From Lepisosteus oculatus (taxonomy: Eukaryota > Chordata > Actinopteri > Semionotiformes > Lepisosteidae): DNA of 64,000 nt. The notes beneath the pieces were generated by a model that was given only the letters and a program-made list of their open reading frames with translations, was not told the origin of the DNA and made no database searches. The stretch lies in NCBI RefSeq assembly GCF_040954835.1, contig NC_090705.1, positions 15,760,436 through 15,824,435 on the forward strand, written 5' to 3'. Made by a program: the position numbers and the translations under genes. Below are positions 1 to 32,600 of this stretch, in pieces (position 1 is the stretch's first letter; each line of letters opens with the position of its first letter).

Positions 1-2220
1 ATACAAGGCTTTAAAGACTACGTCTCTGAGGCGGTCCCTGACGTGAAAAGGCTAATCAAGAAGATCTCGGCCTCGGTGCCAGATTCTGATGTTTTGCAGA
101 GCGTGCAGTGGGTCTGGCACGATGGGAAGTCAGATTCCACACCTTATCCGCCCAGCGCCAATGTCTTTATAGAGAATGCCTGGAAAATGAAGGAGAAAAG
201 GATTGATATTTTGTTTGATAGCCAGCCTTACACCATTGACTTTGGAAAGATGGAGGAGTACAACATTGTCACTGGGAAATCAGTACGTATTGCAAGGAAG
301 TTACTGAGCGATGTGGACTTGTATTCAGATCTGCCAGGTACGGTAAAGAACACAGCCTTTCCGAATTTCCGAGGACGGCGATGTTGGTTATCACATTATA
401 TGGCTTGAGTTGTAACTTGAACGAGTAGAGGTAGCATCAGCTTAGAAGTTAAAATTGTAGTAAAACATGCAGCTTTTGCAGTAGAGTATGTTTTGTGCTC
501 CAACAGCTGTTACGCAAAGTAAGAAAGTTCCAATAATTCAAATTTTCATTTTCTCTCAAAGCTACAATTTGAATTTCATTGAATCACTTTCCATTTTTTT
601 TTTACAAATTTGGAAATTGTAGAATATTTAAGGATGACTATTCTCAATGACAGCCACCTTGAAATTTATATGGGTTTATAAAAGAAAATACAGAACTCTG
701 TCACTTAAGCCTGCTCCATAAGATATTATTTTAGTGGTTTTCTAATACAGAATCATTTTTACAATGCACGTCTTGTGTTTAGTTTTGATAGTTTCCATTA
801 CTACTCATAGTAAATTGAGGGAATTTGAATAGAGTGTTTTCTTTACTGATGTGGGTCATCAGTATATATTAAAACTTATTATTGCATGTAGGAAAAAAAA
901 TCATTTTGGATATGTGTGCACCTTTGCATTAAGAGATGTAATTGTGAGCTGTCTTGACAGAAGAGGACCTGACTAATCTCTCCAGCCTGCCTGACGCAAC
1001 AGTGGTTTGTAAGGAATCTGATGAATTCCAAGATGTTGTCAGTGACTTCTACGACACCATTAGAGAATACCACAACAAAATAAAGGTTGTAAAGGTATGG
1101 AATCGTGATTTTGTCATTTTTATTTTTAGTTTAGGTTTCAGTTGTGTGTGTGTGTGTTGAGTGACCCATCACTGGGACTAAAGTGAAGACAAATATGTGA
1201 ACCTGTGGATGATTACCTTGTCATCCACAGGACAAACATGACCATCACCTATAGGGTCAGGGTAGAGACAGGGTCCCAGCCTGTCAGAACCATTCTTGAT
1301 TTCTTAATTAAAAAAAATAATGCTAAAGTACGGAAGCACTAATGGCTTTATAATTTTGTTCTGCTTGCAACACAGATAAGCTGCTTGCAATTGTACTCAT
1401 AACAGTAATGGCTGTGTGTAAGTGTGGGTGTTCACAGAGTGAATGCACATATTTGCATATTTCATCTTCAAGTACACTACAGGGATGAGGTCTCTGGCTC
1501 TGTGTGTGAAATAAATGGCTCAGGCTATAAAATATCTCATGCTGTTCTTTCTACAGGTTGAGAAACTCACGAACCGCCTGCTGTACAACCAGTACAAACT
1601 AAAAAAGGCTAGCATGCTCCAAAGTGCTGCTGATCCAGAAGTTGAAAGGACTCTGTACCACGGTACAAATGAAACCAGTGTGAAGGAGATCAGCATTCAT
1701 GGCTTCAACAGGAGCTTCTGTGGAAAGAACGGTACAAGTCTCTTACTCCTCTTACTTTTCTTTTGATTACTGGGGTGACCATATCTAACAGTAAAATGAC
1801 AGTTCTTCCATCTTTCTTTTAATATGTTTGTGTTTGTTTTGGAGGTTGGGATCAGAAACTAACTGCTTGTGTTGAAGGTTCTGTGAGTTTTTTTGGTAAC
1901 TTTTTCTACTTTCATTTCCTTTCACAGCCACTGTGTACGGACAAGGGGTTTATTTTGCTGTCGACTCGGCCTTGTCAGTTCAGGACCAGTACTCTCCCCC
2001 AAACGCAGATGGTCACAAATTTGTGTTTGTGGCGAAGGTGTTGACGGGTGACTACACCAAGGGCAGGCATGAAATGAAGACCGCTCCGCTGAAAGAAAAC
2101 ACCGAGATGCCCCTTCGATACCACAGTGTGGTGGACACAATGGACTCACCCAGCTTGTTTGTCATTTTCAACGACACACAGGCCTATCCTGAGTACCTGA
2201 TCACCTGTCAGAAAATGTAA
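1..2220 (+). CDS. parp14: PARP14-like mono-ADP-ribosyltransferase, 3' part (last four exons)
   Basis: Exons 1-337, 961-1094, 1557-1731 and 1928-2220 join in phase to 312 codons plus TAA; the gene starts upstream of the window. The first exon encodes the end of a WWE domain (QWVWHDG, then [12 protein letters not shown]), a poly-ADP-ribose or phosphoribosyl-binding fold. The next three encode the ADP-ribosyltransferase domain, with LYHGTNE carrying the NAD-binding His, GQGVYFAV carrying the conserved Tyr, and the C-terminal [16 protein letters not shown] followed directly by a C-terminal catalytic domain fits PARP14; PARP11-13 and other fish PARP14 paralogues are alternatives. Members of this class transfer single ADP-ribose units and lack the PARP1-type polymerising Glu (family knowledge). 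All introns are GT-AG with good acceptors. No frameshift is seen. The orthologue assignment within the fish PARP14 cluster is unsure. Confidence 0.85.
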
Positions 2221-3120
2221 ACTGTAAACATACTGTAAATGCGCTCTGCCAAATTCTGTTTTTCATCTGTTCCAGTGTAAGGTGTGATTCTTAGCTCTTC
2301 TTCATTCTTTATTCTGTTAAGGGTTCTGTGAAATACATATCTGTTAATGCATTTTTTACACAGAAACGACTATGACAAGGTTAGGCAGGAGGAAACATTA
2401 AACATTTACTTTGGTGTTCTAGCAGTGAACATTAAATTGCTTAGTAGTAGATCTACCAGTAGCTTTGCCAGACTTTGCATGACATTTTCTCATTTCTCTC
2501 CTGTTGTATCAAATGTATGCACTAGCATCCAAATGTGATTGTACTCTTGATGAACTTAAGAGGTTGATTTAGCATGAAAAGTTTCTTATATTATTTGATA
2601 CCAATCATGAATCATAACAAGACATGATGACATTCAATATTGTATGTGCAAATAAGACCTTTGCCAAGCATACTTAGATAGATATATCTTAATGCATGAT
2701 TTTGAAATTTTGTTCATACCCTTGATCATTGTGCACTGAACACTGCCTTGGCTTTGACAGCATGAAAGAGAAAACGGAACTGTTCCTTTAGTCTTTTAAA
2801 AGATTGTTAAATGTAAGCTACTTGGCAGCTTCATCATGCAGGTCCTCTCCAGCTCCTCCAGTGTTGTGTGAGCTGTGTTCTTCACTTCAAAACATAAATG
2901 TTCCCCTAGAAACTGGGATAACAGAAAATCCAAACCATGCATGCATCTCGGTGATCTGTTATCCAATTGAAAAGGTCATTTGTAAAGCTCTAAGGTCGAA
3001 GAGGTTAATTTATACTCTTCATAAAATGCATGATATTCTTTTCAACAATACTTTCTGTGCTAGTTCTACTGCTGTTTGAGCAGTCTAATAAATAGATCTA
3101 TAATTATTTCCCTTGGGTAA
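2221..3120 (+). promoter_or_regulatory. 3'UTR of the PARP14-like gene with candidate poly(A) signal
   Basis: After the stop at 2218-2220 the sequence is AT-rich and has no further exon. ATTAAA-type hexamers occur near 2397 and 2428, and a canonical AATAAA lies at 3087-3092. I cannot say which is used, so the UTR end is a guess. Confidence 0.35.
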
Positions 3121-4068
3121 GGGATGCTGAAAGTACAGTTATCAAATACAGAAATGCTTCTGTTTTTTGTTCTTAAGTACTTAATTCAACTATAGTACTT
3201 AATTCAATTATTCACTGAATTGCCATCTTTCCCTTTTTTAAATTTAGTTTACCAGTTTGTTATACCAAACTTGCTTTGGCCAGTTGTGCCTGTGACTGCA
3301 CACGGGGAGAAAGAGGACGTGTTGGTAGCGGTAGCGTCCTCTGATAGAACCACTCCTCTTTAACACACAGGCAGCACACCCCCATGCTGGAGGTGTGATG
3401 CAGGTTGGAAGAGAGAGGTCCCCTTACAAGCTGACCAATCTGGCCGTACCTTCCGAGGGGCTCAGCTAATGGACTGGTCAAGTAATCCTGCTCGTATTCA
3501 GTTAGATGCCTATGCTTGGGTGAAAACCTTCAATGCCTGAGGCTCCTTTAAGCTGGGATGGATTACATGTAAAGTGACCCAATAAGCCAGCAGTGGCTGG
3601 AACTGGACTTTGGTCACTCCTGCCTTAGACTGTAAGTCAAATCGCTGACTTTCCTCATCTATACAGTTTGTGAAACCATTGGATGAAGATAAATACATTA
3701 CAGGATCCACTCTAGAGTATTTGCAAAATGTTGGGGATGAATATATTTTCACATTGTGTATCAAAGAATATATGTAATTTTTTTTCCCAGTGAATCAGAC
3801 ATTTGTGTCGTGTTTAATGCATGCAGAAAGTCCTGTGTCAGCTTGCACTTTCTTGGCTAAATGAGCTTTCAGTTACAGTTCATCAAGAGTATGAATTTGG
3901 AGGCTACTGCATTTAAAGCTTTGTGTTTACAGTTTGAAGTACTCGTCTCACAGTTTTAACGTCTGTTCCGTACATCAGATATCTAGGACAACTGAATCAA
4001 AAAGTAAAGACAAAGTCAAGGTGTTGAGCAATGCAGTTTATTTAGAACGTTTCCAACAGGTGGAGCTC

Positions 4069-4086
4069 TAACTAGTTAACTAGTTA
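4069..4086. repeat. 18-bp perfect palindrome
   Basis: TAACTAGTTAACTAGTTA equals its own reverse complement. It sits in AT-rich intergenic DNA with no gene nearby to explain it. It could be a chance product of TAGTTA/TAACTA repetition. Confidence 0.6.
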
Positions 4087-4582
4087 TGCTCTAGCTCGAA
4101 TATCTGCAAAATTGTTTTTTTTTTCCATGTATCTGCTAGTTGTGACAGGTTTTGGATTGCTGTACTTCTAACGTGTATATTCCTTTATTGGAAGATACAA
4201 CAGGTCTTTAATAACTGGAGTTCATTTTCTGTTTCAACCTAAAGCAAATGATTTTCCAAACAAAATGCCTTCTATAACCTAATTCTTACTTTCTTGTAGT
4301 TGATCTGTATTTGTTTAAGACTCTCTGCTGTAAGCCGTGCTGTTAACTGGGGATTCAAAACATTGTTCTATAACCACCATTGTTATGACTGACTACTAGG
4401 CTGCTTCGGTAAATACAGTATGCTTATGCTGGATAAATACAAAATGTAAAAAACCTACGAAGAAATAAACTTGTTTTGATCTAACGAATTGTGTTAATGA
4501 TATGCAGTTCATTTTACACAAATGGCTAGAATACTGAAGTAGTTCATTAAGGTCGGCTGTGTCAGCATGCGTAGGTTGCAAA

Positions 4583-4668
4583 GGAACAAGTAAAAGGTTA
4601 TGCCTTCTTCCACACCCAAAATGTTTCCTTTCTTCTTTTCAGCATGGAATAAACCTTTTACTTGTTCC
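4583..4668. mobile_element. 86-bp element with 17-bp terminal inverted repeats (MITE-like)
   Basis: The left end GGAACAAGTAAAAGGTT (4583-4599) is matched exactly by its reverse complement at 4652-4668. The 52-bp core carries no ORF. A partial copy in the opposite orientation occurs at 20336-20390 in cpsf1, sharing the end and the segment TTTATTCCATGCTGAAAAGA, so this is a dispersed family. The structure suggests a small non-autonomous DNA element; the family is not identified. A clear short target-site duplication was not seen next to the inverted repeats. Confidence 0.65.
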
Positions 4669-4680
4669 CCGACTAGAATA

Positions 4681-4734
4681 CTGATGGTTGTTGTCTACAG
4701 CGACACACAGAAATATCCCATCGGTACGTGTCAA
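4681..4734 (+). pseudogene. Possible relic of a PARP terminal exon
   Basis: In frame 4681-4734 the translation reads LMVVVYSDTQKYPIGTCQ, close to [18 protein letters not shown] at the end of the intact gene 2.5 kb upstream (shared DTQ, YP and TCQ with a two-residue gap). The frame stops at 4759. No other catalytic exons are recognisable around it, and the inverted-repeat element ends 12 bp upstream. This fits a decayed tandem duplicate. The match is short and could be chance. Confidence 0.35.
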
Positions 4735-5543
4735 GTGCCTGGGACATCACAATATTATTAAGAATATTTACTGTCTCACAGGTGGGGCACTGACTAGCCA
4801 ATCCAAATGACTGAAACCGCATGGAAAGTGAGCTGAATGTAGTGATTGAACTACTGCACAAACCAGAGCATAAAGGCCGTGAACATACACTATGCAAATC
4901 GGAAATGATAATGAGGATATGTGAAAGGCTTCAGAAAGTGAAGGGGGCTGAAGAGGACCAAATAAAGGTCTTAAAGCATGTTTCATGGTCTGTGCTGTAC
5001 AATATGATATTATCATTTTACTAAATTATCCAACTGTTGAATAATCTGTCATTTTGCATTTTGTGGAAGTCTTAAATACGTCTTAGTAATAGCAATAATG
5101 GAAATAATAGCGTACGTAAAAGAAAGACACACTTCAACACCTAGAATACTTCCGCACATCGTAGAGGGTAGGAAAAAAATGTTTCCGTTGCGTAGGAACG
5201 ATTTACCCTGTCTTTCGTTTCCCTGCCGGAATGTGTTGGTTCTAGTACCGTCAGAACAGTTGCATGCTGGGGGTTAGAGATGAATGAAACATAGAAATAA
5301 ACACTCAAATAGCCAAAAATGTATTAAGTGCTGGAAACAAAAGCAAAACTCGATAATGAACTTATAACAAGTTGAAACAGTGTCCGAATAAGGAGGAAAA
5401 ATCGAGCTTAGAGACTACAACTAGGTAGGTTCTAAATAACCAGGTTCAATGTTTAAGTGGTTTCGATGCTACTGCACACTGAAACTTTGCTTCAGTGAGA
5501 GTTTCTTAAAAGAATTGTTTATCAGAAATAAAATATTATGTTG

Positions 5544-5580
5544 ACTATAGTAATACTCCAATCGCGGTGGTTACTATAGT
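5544..5580. repeat. Inverted repeat, 10-bp arms
   Basis: ACTATAGTAA at 5544-5553 pairs with TTACTATAGT at 5571-5580 across a 17-nt spacer. Similar ACTATAGTA palindromes are dispersed in fish genomes (recalled, not searched), so this may be a small DNA-transposon relic. Confidence 0.45.
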
Positions 5581-6020
5581 ATTATGATTTCGACTTTAAG
5601 GAAATGTGCTGTAAGGAAAGGAGACCGATAAACACTAATAATAAATGTGTTCAGCGGTGCCATTTCACTCATCTGCCTCAACGTGTTGTATTGTATTTTG
5701 ATTTGTTTTTGTCCTGTAGGCGGATGCTTTATTACATTATTTTTAACAGTCCATATGGATACACCTGCCTGTTGTATGTCGCCTGTGTTAAAACGGTAGA
5801 TTTATTTTTTTATCGAATAGAAAAATACCACTTTACTGCTTTAATCAGATTATGAGATACAATTATTAAAACACAACCCTTCTATCTTTTTTTCACTGAA
5901 ATAACAACGGTGGGTACAGCAATAACAAGATAGGGATGAAATAAATTTAGCAAGTTCACCAGACACAAGCGTGTATTTCTGATGCGGAATGCGATGGCTC
6001 CTAGTTCAAAATAACACTCT

Positions 6021-6100
6021 TCAATTCAATTTATTTTTATATGGCGCTTAACAAAGCAAGTGACCATACATGTTGTCAATACAGAACAGAAAAGAAAGTC
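6021..6100. repeat. Dispersed-repeat fragment
   Basis: The stretch around TTCAATTTATTTTTATATGG followed by GCGCTTAACAAAG resembles a widespread fish repeat end of the type TATAGCGC...ACAAAG. The assignment is from memory and the limits are approximate. Confidence 0.35.
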
Positions 6101-6205
6101 TTAATCTTGGTTGGTTCCCATAATTTGGTATCTTAAGCTATGCGTGTGCGGCAAAATGCGTTTGAATACCAACTCTTTGTCTCCCTGTGTGTTCAAAGTG
6201 CACAG

Positions 6206-6268
6206 GCTCACCTTGGTTGAGTGGATCTGTCAGCCGGGCGCTGAGGGAGTGCGGAGCCCCGGGCCAGG
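6206..6268 (+). promoter_or_regulatory. cpsf1: cpsf1 5'UTR segment just before the start codon
   Basis: A pyrimidine-rich tract ending in GTGCACAG at 6205 is a good splice acceptor. It suggests that the start codon lies in a second exon whose 5'UTR part begins at 6206. The segment is GC-rich, unlike the flanks. The upstream non-coding exon was not located, so transcription starting within this block remains possible. Confidence 0.4.
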
Positions 6269-26595
<20,327 letters not shown>

Positions 26596-26754
26596 ACAGC
26601 AAGCGCCTGGCTTCCCACCATGTGGCTTCTTCCCACAACTCGTATTACCACTGTACAATTGTTTTCGACGCCTGAGTTTTTGTAGTAATTGTGTTTAAAA
26701 AAAAATTAACTTCAAGTGTTACATTTGATATGGAAGACTATTTTGTAAGCAGAT

Positions 26755-26760
26755 ATTAAA
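26755..26760 (+). terminator. cpsf1: Likely cpsf1 poly(A) signal ATTAAA
   Basis: The first good hexamer after the stop at 26593-26595 is ATTAAA, 160 bp downstream. It is followed within about 50 bp by a GT-rich stretch (TTTGTGCTATGTGTGGGTG), as expected for a CstF-bound downstream element. This would give a short 3'UTR of roughly 180-200 nt. Confidence 0.55.
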
Positions 26761-29638
26761 AAAATTAACTAAAATCCTGAATGAATTCTGATGGGATGCG
26801 AATTTTGTGCTATGTGTGGGTGCATGTCAGGTCCATGTTACAACTTGTTTATTAACAGAGGTGTTTTAAAAACACTTATCTAGCTTCTTGTTTTGAAATG
26901 AGTTTATTTTTCCTTGCCAAGCAAGAGCAGCTGTAAATACTCAACTAAGTTCCAGCTCCATTTCACTTCCCCAATAACAGATAAATTGGTGCCTCCAATT
27001 CATGCCAACTGCTTTTCTGAACTGCAATTCATGAAAATTGCTTTTGACAATTCTGACCAAGTGAAAAAAAATGAATATACAATTCTGAAGCATTGTTTCA
27101 TAAAGAAAATATGATTAAATAAGAGAGTGAATGCACTGTTCCTAGGCTTTATTTTGCACATGAACTTCCAAGGTAAGATCCTTAAAGTACACTTCCGTTT
27201 GCAAATGGCATTTGAAACATAAAGCTCGAAAAACCACTGGAAGCAATGTTTCTGTGAAAACTTTAGCTATGTGTTGAATTTGTTGATGTATTAAAAATAC
27301 ATATCCAGGGTGTAGTCTCAAAGGGCTGGCTGTTTTAACAACTTTTGCATTGACCTTAAAAACCCAAATATTTCCAATTACAATTAAGCAAAGAAAGCAT
27401 TTATATGATGTTTGAATGTAAAACGTGCAGTATAAATGTTATTAATTTGTATCAATATTGCCCCCGAGAGTTAGCAGTAATCACTATTTGCAGTCCTGGC
27501 CCTTTAGTGATCCAGGTGAATCCTCAGTAAGGTAATTTAACTCTTAATTTGATTAGAGATTATTTTACAGTTTCTTAATCTTGACACTTCAACATTACAG
27601 ATGACAGTTTTAAAATACAAAAAACAGGGAATCTGTACGTTTAAATGCTAAAGTCAATGTTTAAATAATTGGCTTGACTGGGCTTTTAATGAAATTGGAA
27701 TCTCAGATAGAAAAAAGACCTGATTACAGAACTGCAACATTTCAACACAGAAATAAGCTTCATTATCACCACTGTTTATAAATAGTTTATGCATAATTAC
27801 AAAAAATTAAGCAAACTTTTCATTTTCATAAAAGACCAGAGATGTCTATCAGTCAGGGCAGACTGTTGCCTGTAAAACATACTTAATTCTATGCAAACTG
27901 TCTGGAAGAGAAACAAAGACAGGTAAAAATCTCATTTGTAACTTTTGTTCTAATCATGATAACGAGGTATGCATATTGTGCATTTTGGATTTTTTTTTAC
28001 ACAGGATAGCACATGAGGTACTGTTCAATAATTGCTTAAAGTAATATTGTTATATTGATAGTTAGTTTCACACCTTAAAATTATACACTATTACCGTAAT
28101 CAGTCTAACCTTTGATCAGCAAATTCTTAAGCGGAGGGAAAACCTGATGACACTTAAAACAGGACCACTCCTACAGTAAAAAGGCGCTGAACAGCAGGCA
28201 ACTCGATATTTTAACAGCAACTCGCAAGGCACAGGTAATTAATTGAAGACACATACTCTTTAAGTGGCCTTCTTAAGTTCAATAAAATCTGCAGTATTTC
28301 TCAACACAAAATGTTAGTTTAAAACCATGTGAATGTAAAATGTTCTATGACATAACTTTCAGTAAGTTTTCTTGAGATCGCAATTCCTGTTTAATCAAGA
28401 GACAAAGCAGGTGCTCTAGAAACCAGAAGTGGCTGAATCCAAATTTAGTGAAAATTTTACTTAGCGAGTTAAGTCTTTCACCTGGGTTAGTTTAAAAAAC
28501 AACTGAAAAAGTGAAAATCGAAGAGGCCTGGTTTCCTGGATGCTGCCTTTCCATCCAGTCAGGAATCAAGTATCTTCAGTATGTTCACCTAGTACAACTT
28601 CAGTTTCACAGGAATGGCCGTGGAGACCTGCAGCATATCTGGAAGTGTAGGACTGAGGGCGACTGCATGACCATCTGTCCACAATACACACCCAGAGGAA
28701 CTGGAGACATTTACTAACCTTTACAAATTTCTCTCTTGTACCGAGTAAATTAGCTTCCAAATAACTAGACTATTAGTGTAGCAGTGCTATTAAATGTAGA
28801 GGTGTGGCTACAGGATTCTTGCAAAGCCACTTACCCTGAGTGCTTGTCACATGCTGAGCTACACCCCAGATCCAGCAGGCTCTTGCAACACAAGTCACGC
28901 AAAACACGTTCTTGTAGTGCAGGGAAACAGGAGTCCCCGCCAAGCAATAGACGAAGCTTGACAAAACTGTCACTGAACTTACCTAACTTTGGAAACTTCA
29001 TAAATCACAAGAGTATAGACATAAAAATCTGACAGTGATGAAATGTCAGCAAAATAATATTGCATGTTTCCAACGTGTATTTAAAACTGAAGGTAAAAAT
29101 ATTTTTAATTCACCCCTACTGTTAAACATGGTCTTTCTTTCCACCCTCTCAATGTGTGCAAACACATTACTTTGAGTGCTATTTGCAAAGGGCTCACAGT
29201 TTGAAGACTAGATTGATGTGTACTTGTTGAGTCCAACCACAACATCTACAAGTTTAATAAGCGATATTTGTATCAGCCGGTCTGCATTCGTTTCTTCTTC
29301 AAAAGTCTTGCATTGTCGTTTTGCCTAAAAAAAACAAGGTCCATGTTGCATTTTGATCCAGGTCTAGTTCATTTACCAGTGTTCCCAGTGTGAATACTGG
29401 ACAGAGTGCTGAGCTGCTTTGGCTTTTTGGTCAGAACCAGTGTGAAGACGCTGAGAGGGACACTGACCTTCCTTTGAAAAGTGCTCTGCTTTCCCCAAGT
29501 GGTCAGCGCAGACCCGGACCACAGTGGCACCGGTACTGTCTGCTACAGCACAACAAAAGTATGAATCCTGCTTGAGATGGATCGTCTTGCGCGGATGAGG
29601 TAATGAGATGTGCCTGCCCGTCCCCGAGCCGGCCGAGG
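26761..29638. other. Convergent intergenic region and probable adck5 3'UTR
   Basis: There is no exon, SINE or LINE relic here that I recognise. The DNA is AT-rich. The right part is most simply the adck5 3'UTR read leftward from 29639. A leftward AATAAA lies at 27148-27153 and another at 26848-26853. Confidence 0.45.
27148..27153 (-). terminator. adck5: Candidate adck5 poly(A) signal
   Basis: TTTATT on the + strand reads AATAAA on the adck5 strand. Use of this site would give a 3'UTR of about 2.5 kb. Other leftward signals exist, so this is only a candidate. Confidence 0.3.
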
Positions 29639-32600
29639 TCAGTGCTGCAGGTACTGGTACACCTGTTCATCCGGGGGCAGGAGACCGAAATGAACCAGCA
29701 GGCGAAGCAGTGAGGCTGTCAGGTGCATCAGCACCACCTCAGACCTGTGGGTAAGAGAGCCGGTGTAGCTTTTTTTTGTTTTTAAAATGAAAACTTCCAG
29801 GCATTTGCTCTCCCTGAATTTCAGCCAAGTTATTCACAAATGAAATGCAGGGGGGGAGGGGGGGAATAGAAGCCCTAACACGAGGGGACTCTGGCGTGAC
29901 AGCAACCTGTTCTTTTCGATTTTCTCAGACACCCCCTCCATTAAAGCTACAACTACACTGCCATGAGATCTATGTTAAAAAAAAGACAAGAAAATGCACA
30001 TGTGATCTGATTGTTGTATGCTTTAATCTCAAACTCATTTTTCTTTTCCTAAATAAGAAAAGGCCCTTAAAAGAAATGAGCTACGGGAGCTGGAGAATCG
30101 GACAGAAATCCAACAGTGCAGAAGCAGCGGTATTGGGGACGGAGGGGTTTACCTTAATGCGCATTCGAATTTGAGGCTCTCCCACACTACCCGCAGCCAG
30201 CGAAACACGCCGAAGCGGGGCAGCCCTCTGAGCTCATCCGACTGTATCCTGCTCCACCCCTTCACGGCACTGCCAGCCACAACCAGAGAGGAACGCGGTC
30301 AGCAGCTCCCATCGTTCGGCCTAGTTCCCGACCCTAGGCCGAAAACCGGCCAAGGGCACGCGGCCAAGCTCTCTCTTTTAAAGGGAGCTTTATTTTTAAA
30401 CTCTTAACATTTCCACTTGAACACACTATTGCTCCTTAATGGAGCTGCACAAAGCGGCAGAACGCATCACAACATCCTAGCTGAGAGGGCACACTTCCCT
30501 GTCTCACGGCCCAGGCGTGGTACCTCTTCGCCATGACGAAGTATCTGTCCACAGGCGCCCCCAGGGCGATGTTGATGCTGCGCACCGTGTTGATGTTGCG
30601 GAAGACCAGGAGCATGGGCCGAGGCAGAGCCTTCAGGACCTCCATGATTCGCTCAAAGCGGTTCATGGCCATCTCCCGCATGTAGGCCGTCTCCTCCCGC
30701 GTCAGGATGTTGGCCAGCCCCATATCGCGCATGTTGATGGGCCGCTGGAGCAGAATCTCGCAGAACAGGAAGTAATCTGCAGAGGCAGGGTGGAGATGCC
30801 CATGATCTTGGTGGCAATATCTCAGGTTTAGCCAAAGTCAACTTTATGTACAGCTCCATTCTTTAATTTTGAATTATTTTTCTACTTTTTAAGCTCCTGA
30901 TCTGGACTTTCAGATAAACCCAGCTCGGCTCGCTCACCGGCAGGAGCTATTCTTCATCGGACCCACTGGGAGCTTCACACTGCCTCACGGGAGAGTCAGT
31001 ACAGACTGCATTTGTGGTGCATCTCTGATTGACAGCACTGCAAACAGGGGATACTGGCCAGCGCAGACAGGGATTGATGAATAGTGAGCTACAGCCTGGA
31101 ATATTCTCAGTCACAGCTCAAACTGGAAACAACCCTAGCTCTGTGGAAATCAATCTGTGCTGCAAGTGGAAAATCTACCCTGAGCAGTTCACCCGGCCTT
31201 TAATCCAACCAGACGGGAGTCACTTCCAAGACTAAAACAGCAGATTAATCAAGTGCAGAAGATTCAGAAACACTAACTACATGGCAGAGAGAGCAGGGGA
31301 TTTACTTTGTAGCTTTAGTAATTCAGGCAATACAGTAAACTTTCTTCACAGGTACTTTTAGAATTGCCCAAAATAATGAAGAAAATACAATCTGAATTCA
31401 AAAACTGTACTGAAAATATTTAAACCATCCCATTTTATTCACTACTACTGTGTATGGAATTTATAGCTCTACTATGAGATCCATTTTCTCAATGCTTTAT
31501 CTACTACAGGGTCTCAGAAAGCAGGATACATACTGGACAGAATACTAGTCCATCACTGGACACACACAGACACACTCACACCAGTGCCAATTAACTACCA
31601 GTATGTCTTTGGACTGTGGGAGGAAACAAGAGCACCCAAAGGAAACCCATGCAAACTCAGGGAGAGCATACAAACTCCATGCAAATAGCACCCCGGGTCT
31701 GGAATTGAACCCAGGGCCCCAGAGCTGTGAGGCAGTAATACTAACCACTGCGCCAGTGAGCTGTCCCTACTACAAGAAGTAATTCAAAAATCATAAAGTA
31801 CTTTTTCTTTTTAAAAGCTTTATATACACAACTCTCAACTGGCAGCCAGTCTCAAAGGTTCTGCACAGGCCACAGCTCTTACCTCGGACTCCCAGGTCAG
31901 CAGAGTACTTCTTCATAGCTGGCTCATCTCGCAGAATGATGGATCGCCACAGCTTACACAGAGCCACCCTGTCACTGAAAGTGCAGGTACGACACAATCC
32001 GGTAAGAATAATCACTTGCACAGCTCCTTTAATCCCCAGTGATCCCATAGTCGCTTCACAAGCAGGAGGGAAAGAAATATTATAAAGATCCCATAAACTT
32101 AAATCTCAGGGTAATATTCTGTCCTCCATAGAGCTCCCCCTTAATTCACCTAGTAAAACAGTTTGCACTGGTGCTGATGCATCAAACCTTGAAGGTTCAG
32201 AAGTTAAATCCACAGTTTTTCACCTACGAAAGGGTTCACAGAAAAATCAACATCTAAAATGTTTTGATGAAAAATATTCACTTTGAAAACTATATATCAT
32301 TTGTCATTCAACAAAATGGGGCATGTCTGAAAAGGGGAGTTTTGTAAGTCACTGCATTTACACGGAAAACCATGTAATGGGAGAAAAAAGCCTTTGGTTG
32401 TAACTAAACACCTGCGTATTTGAAAAACCTCCAAAGCAGAGACAAAAAAAATGGCCCCTTACTTTTTGCTCAGGAATTCATATAGTCCATGGTCCAGAAG
32501 AACTAATTCAGCTTTCTTATCTGGACCTCTTCTCACAAGGACTGAAATAACACAGATTTTGTATTAGATTTCCTTCAGCTCCTTGTTAGTGTTGTTCAAG

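Larger units (their letters stand above)
3121..6205. other. Intergenic region between the PARP14-like gene and cpsf1
   Basis: No exon with splice sites and a family match was found here. It holds an 8-bp hairpin near 3311-3341 (AGAGGACG pairing with CGTCCTCT), a perfect palindrome at 4069-4086, the inverted-repeat element at 4583-4668, a possible PARP exon relic at 4681-4734, an inverted repeat at 5544-5580 and a dispersed-repeat fragment near 6021-6100. Around 5200-5280 it is less AT-rich and contains GCATGCTGGGG, which resembles motifs in some housekeeping promoters. A non-coding first cpsf1 exon could lie there, but I could not place one. Confidence 0.5.

Noticed and set aside
4821-5024. 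67-codon ORF downstream of the PARP relic
   Set aside because: It is in a different frame from the relic, has no recognised similarity and no splice or start context.
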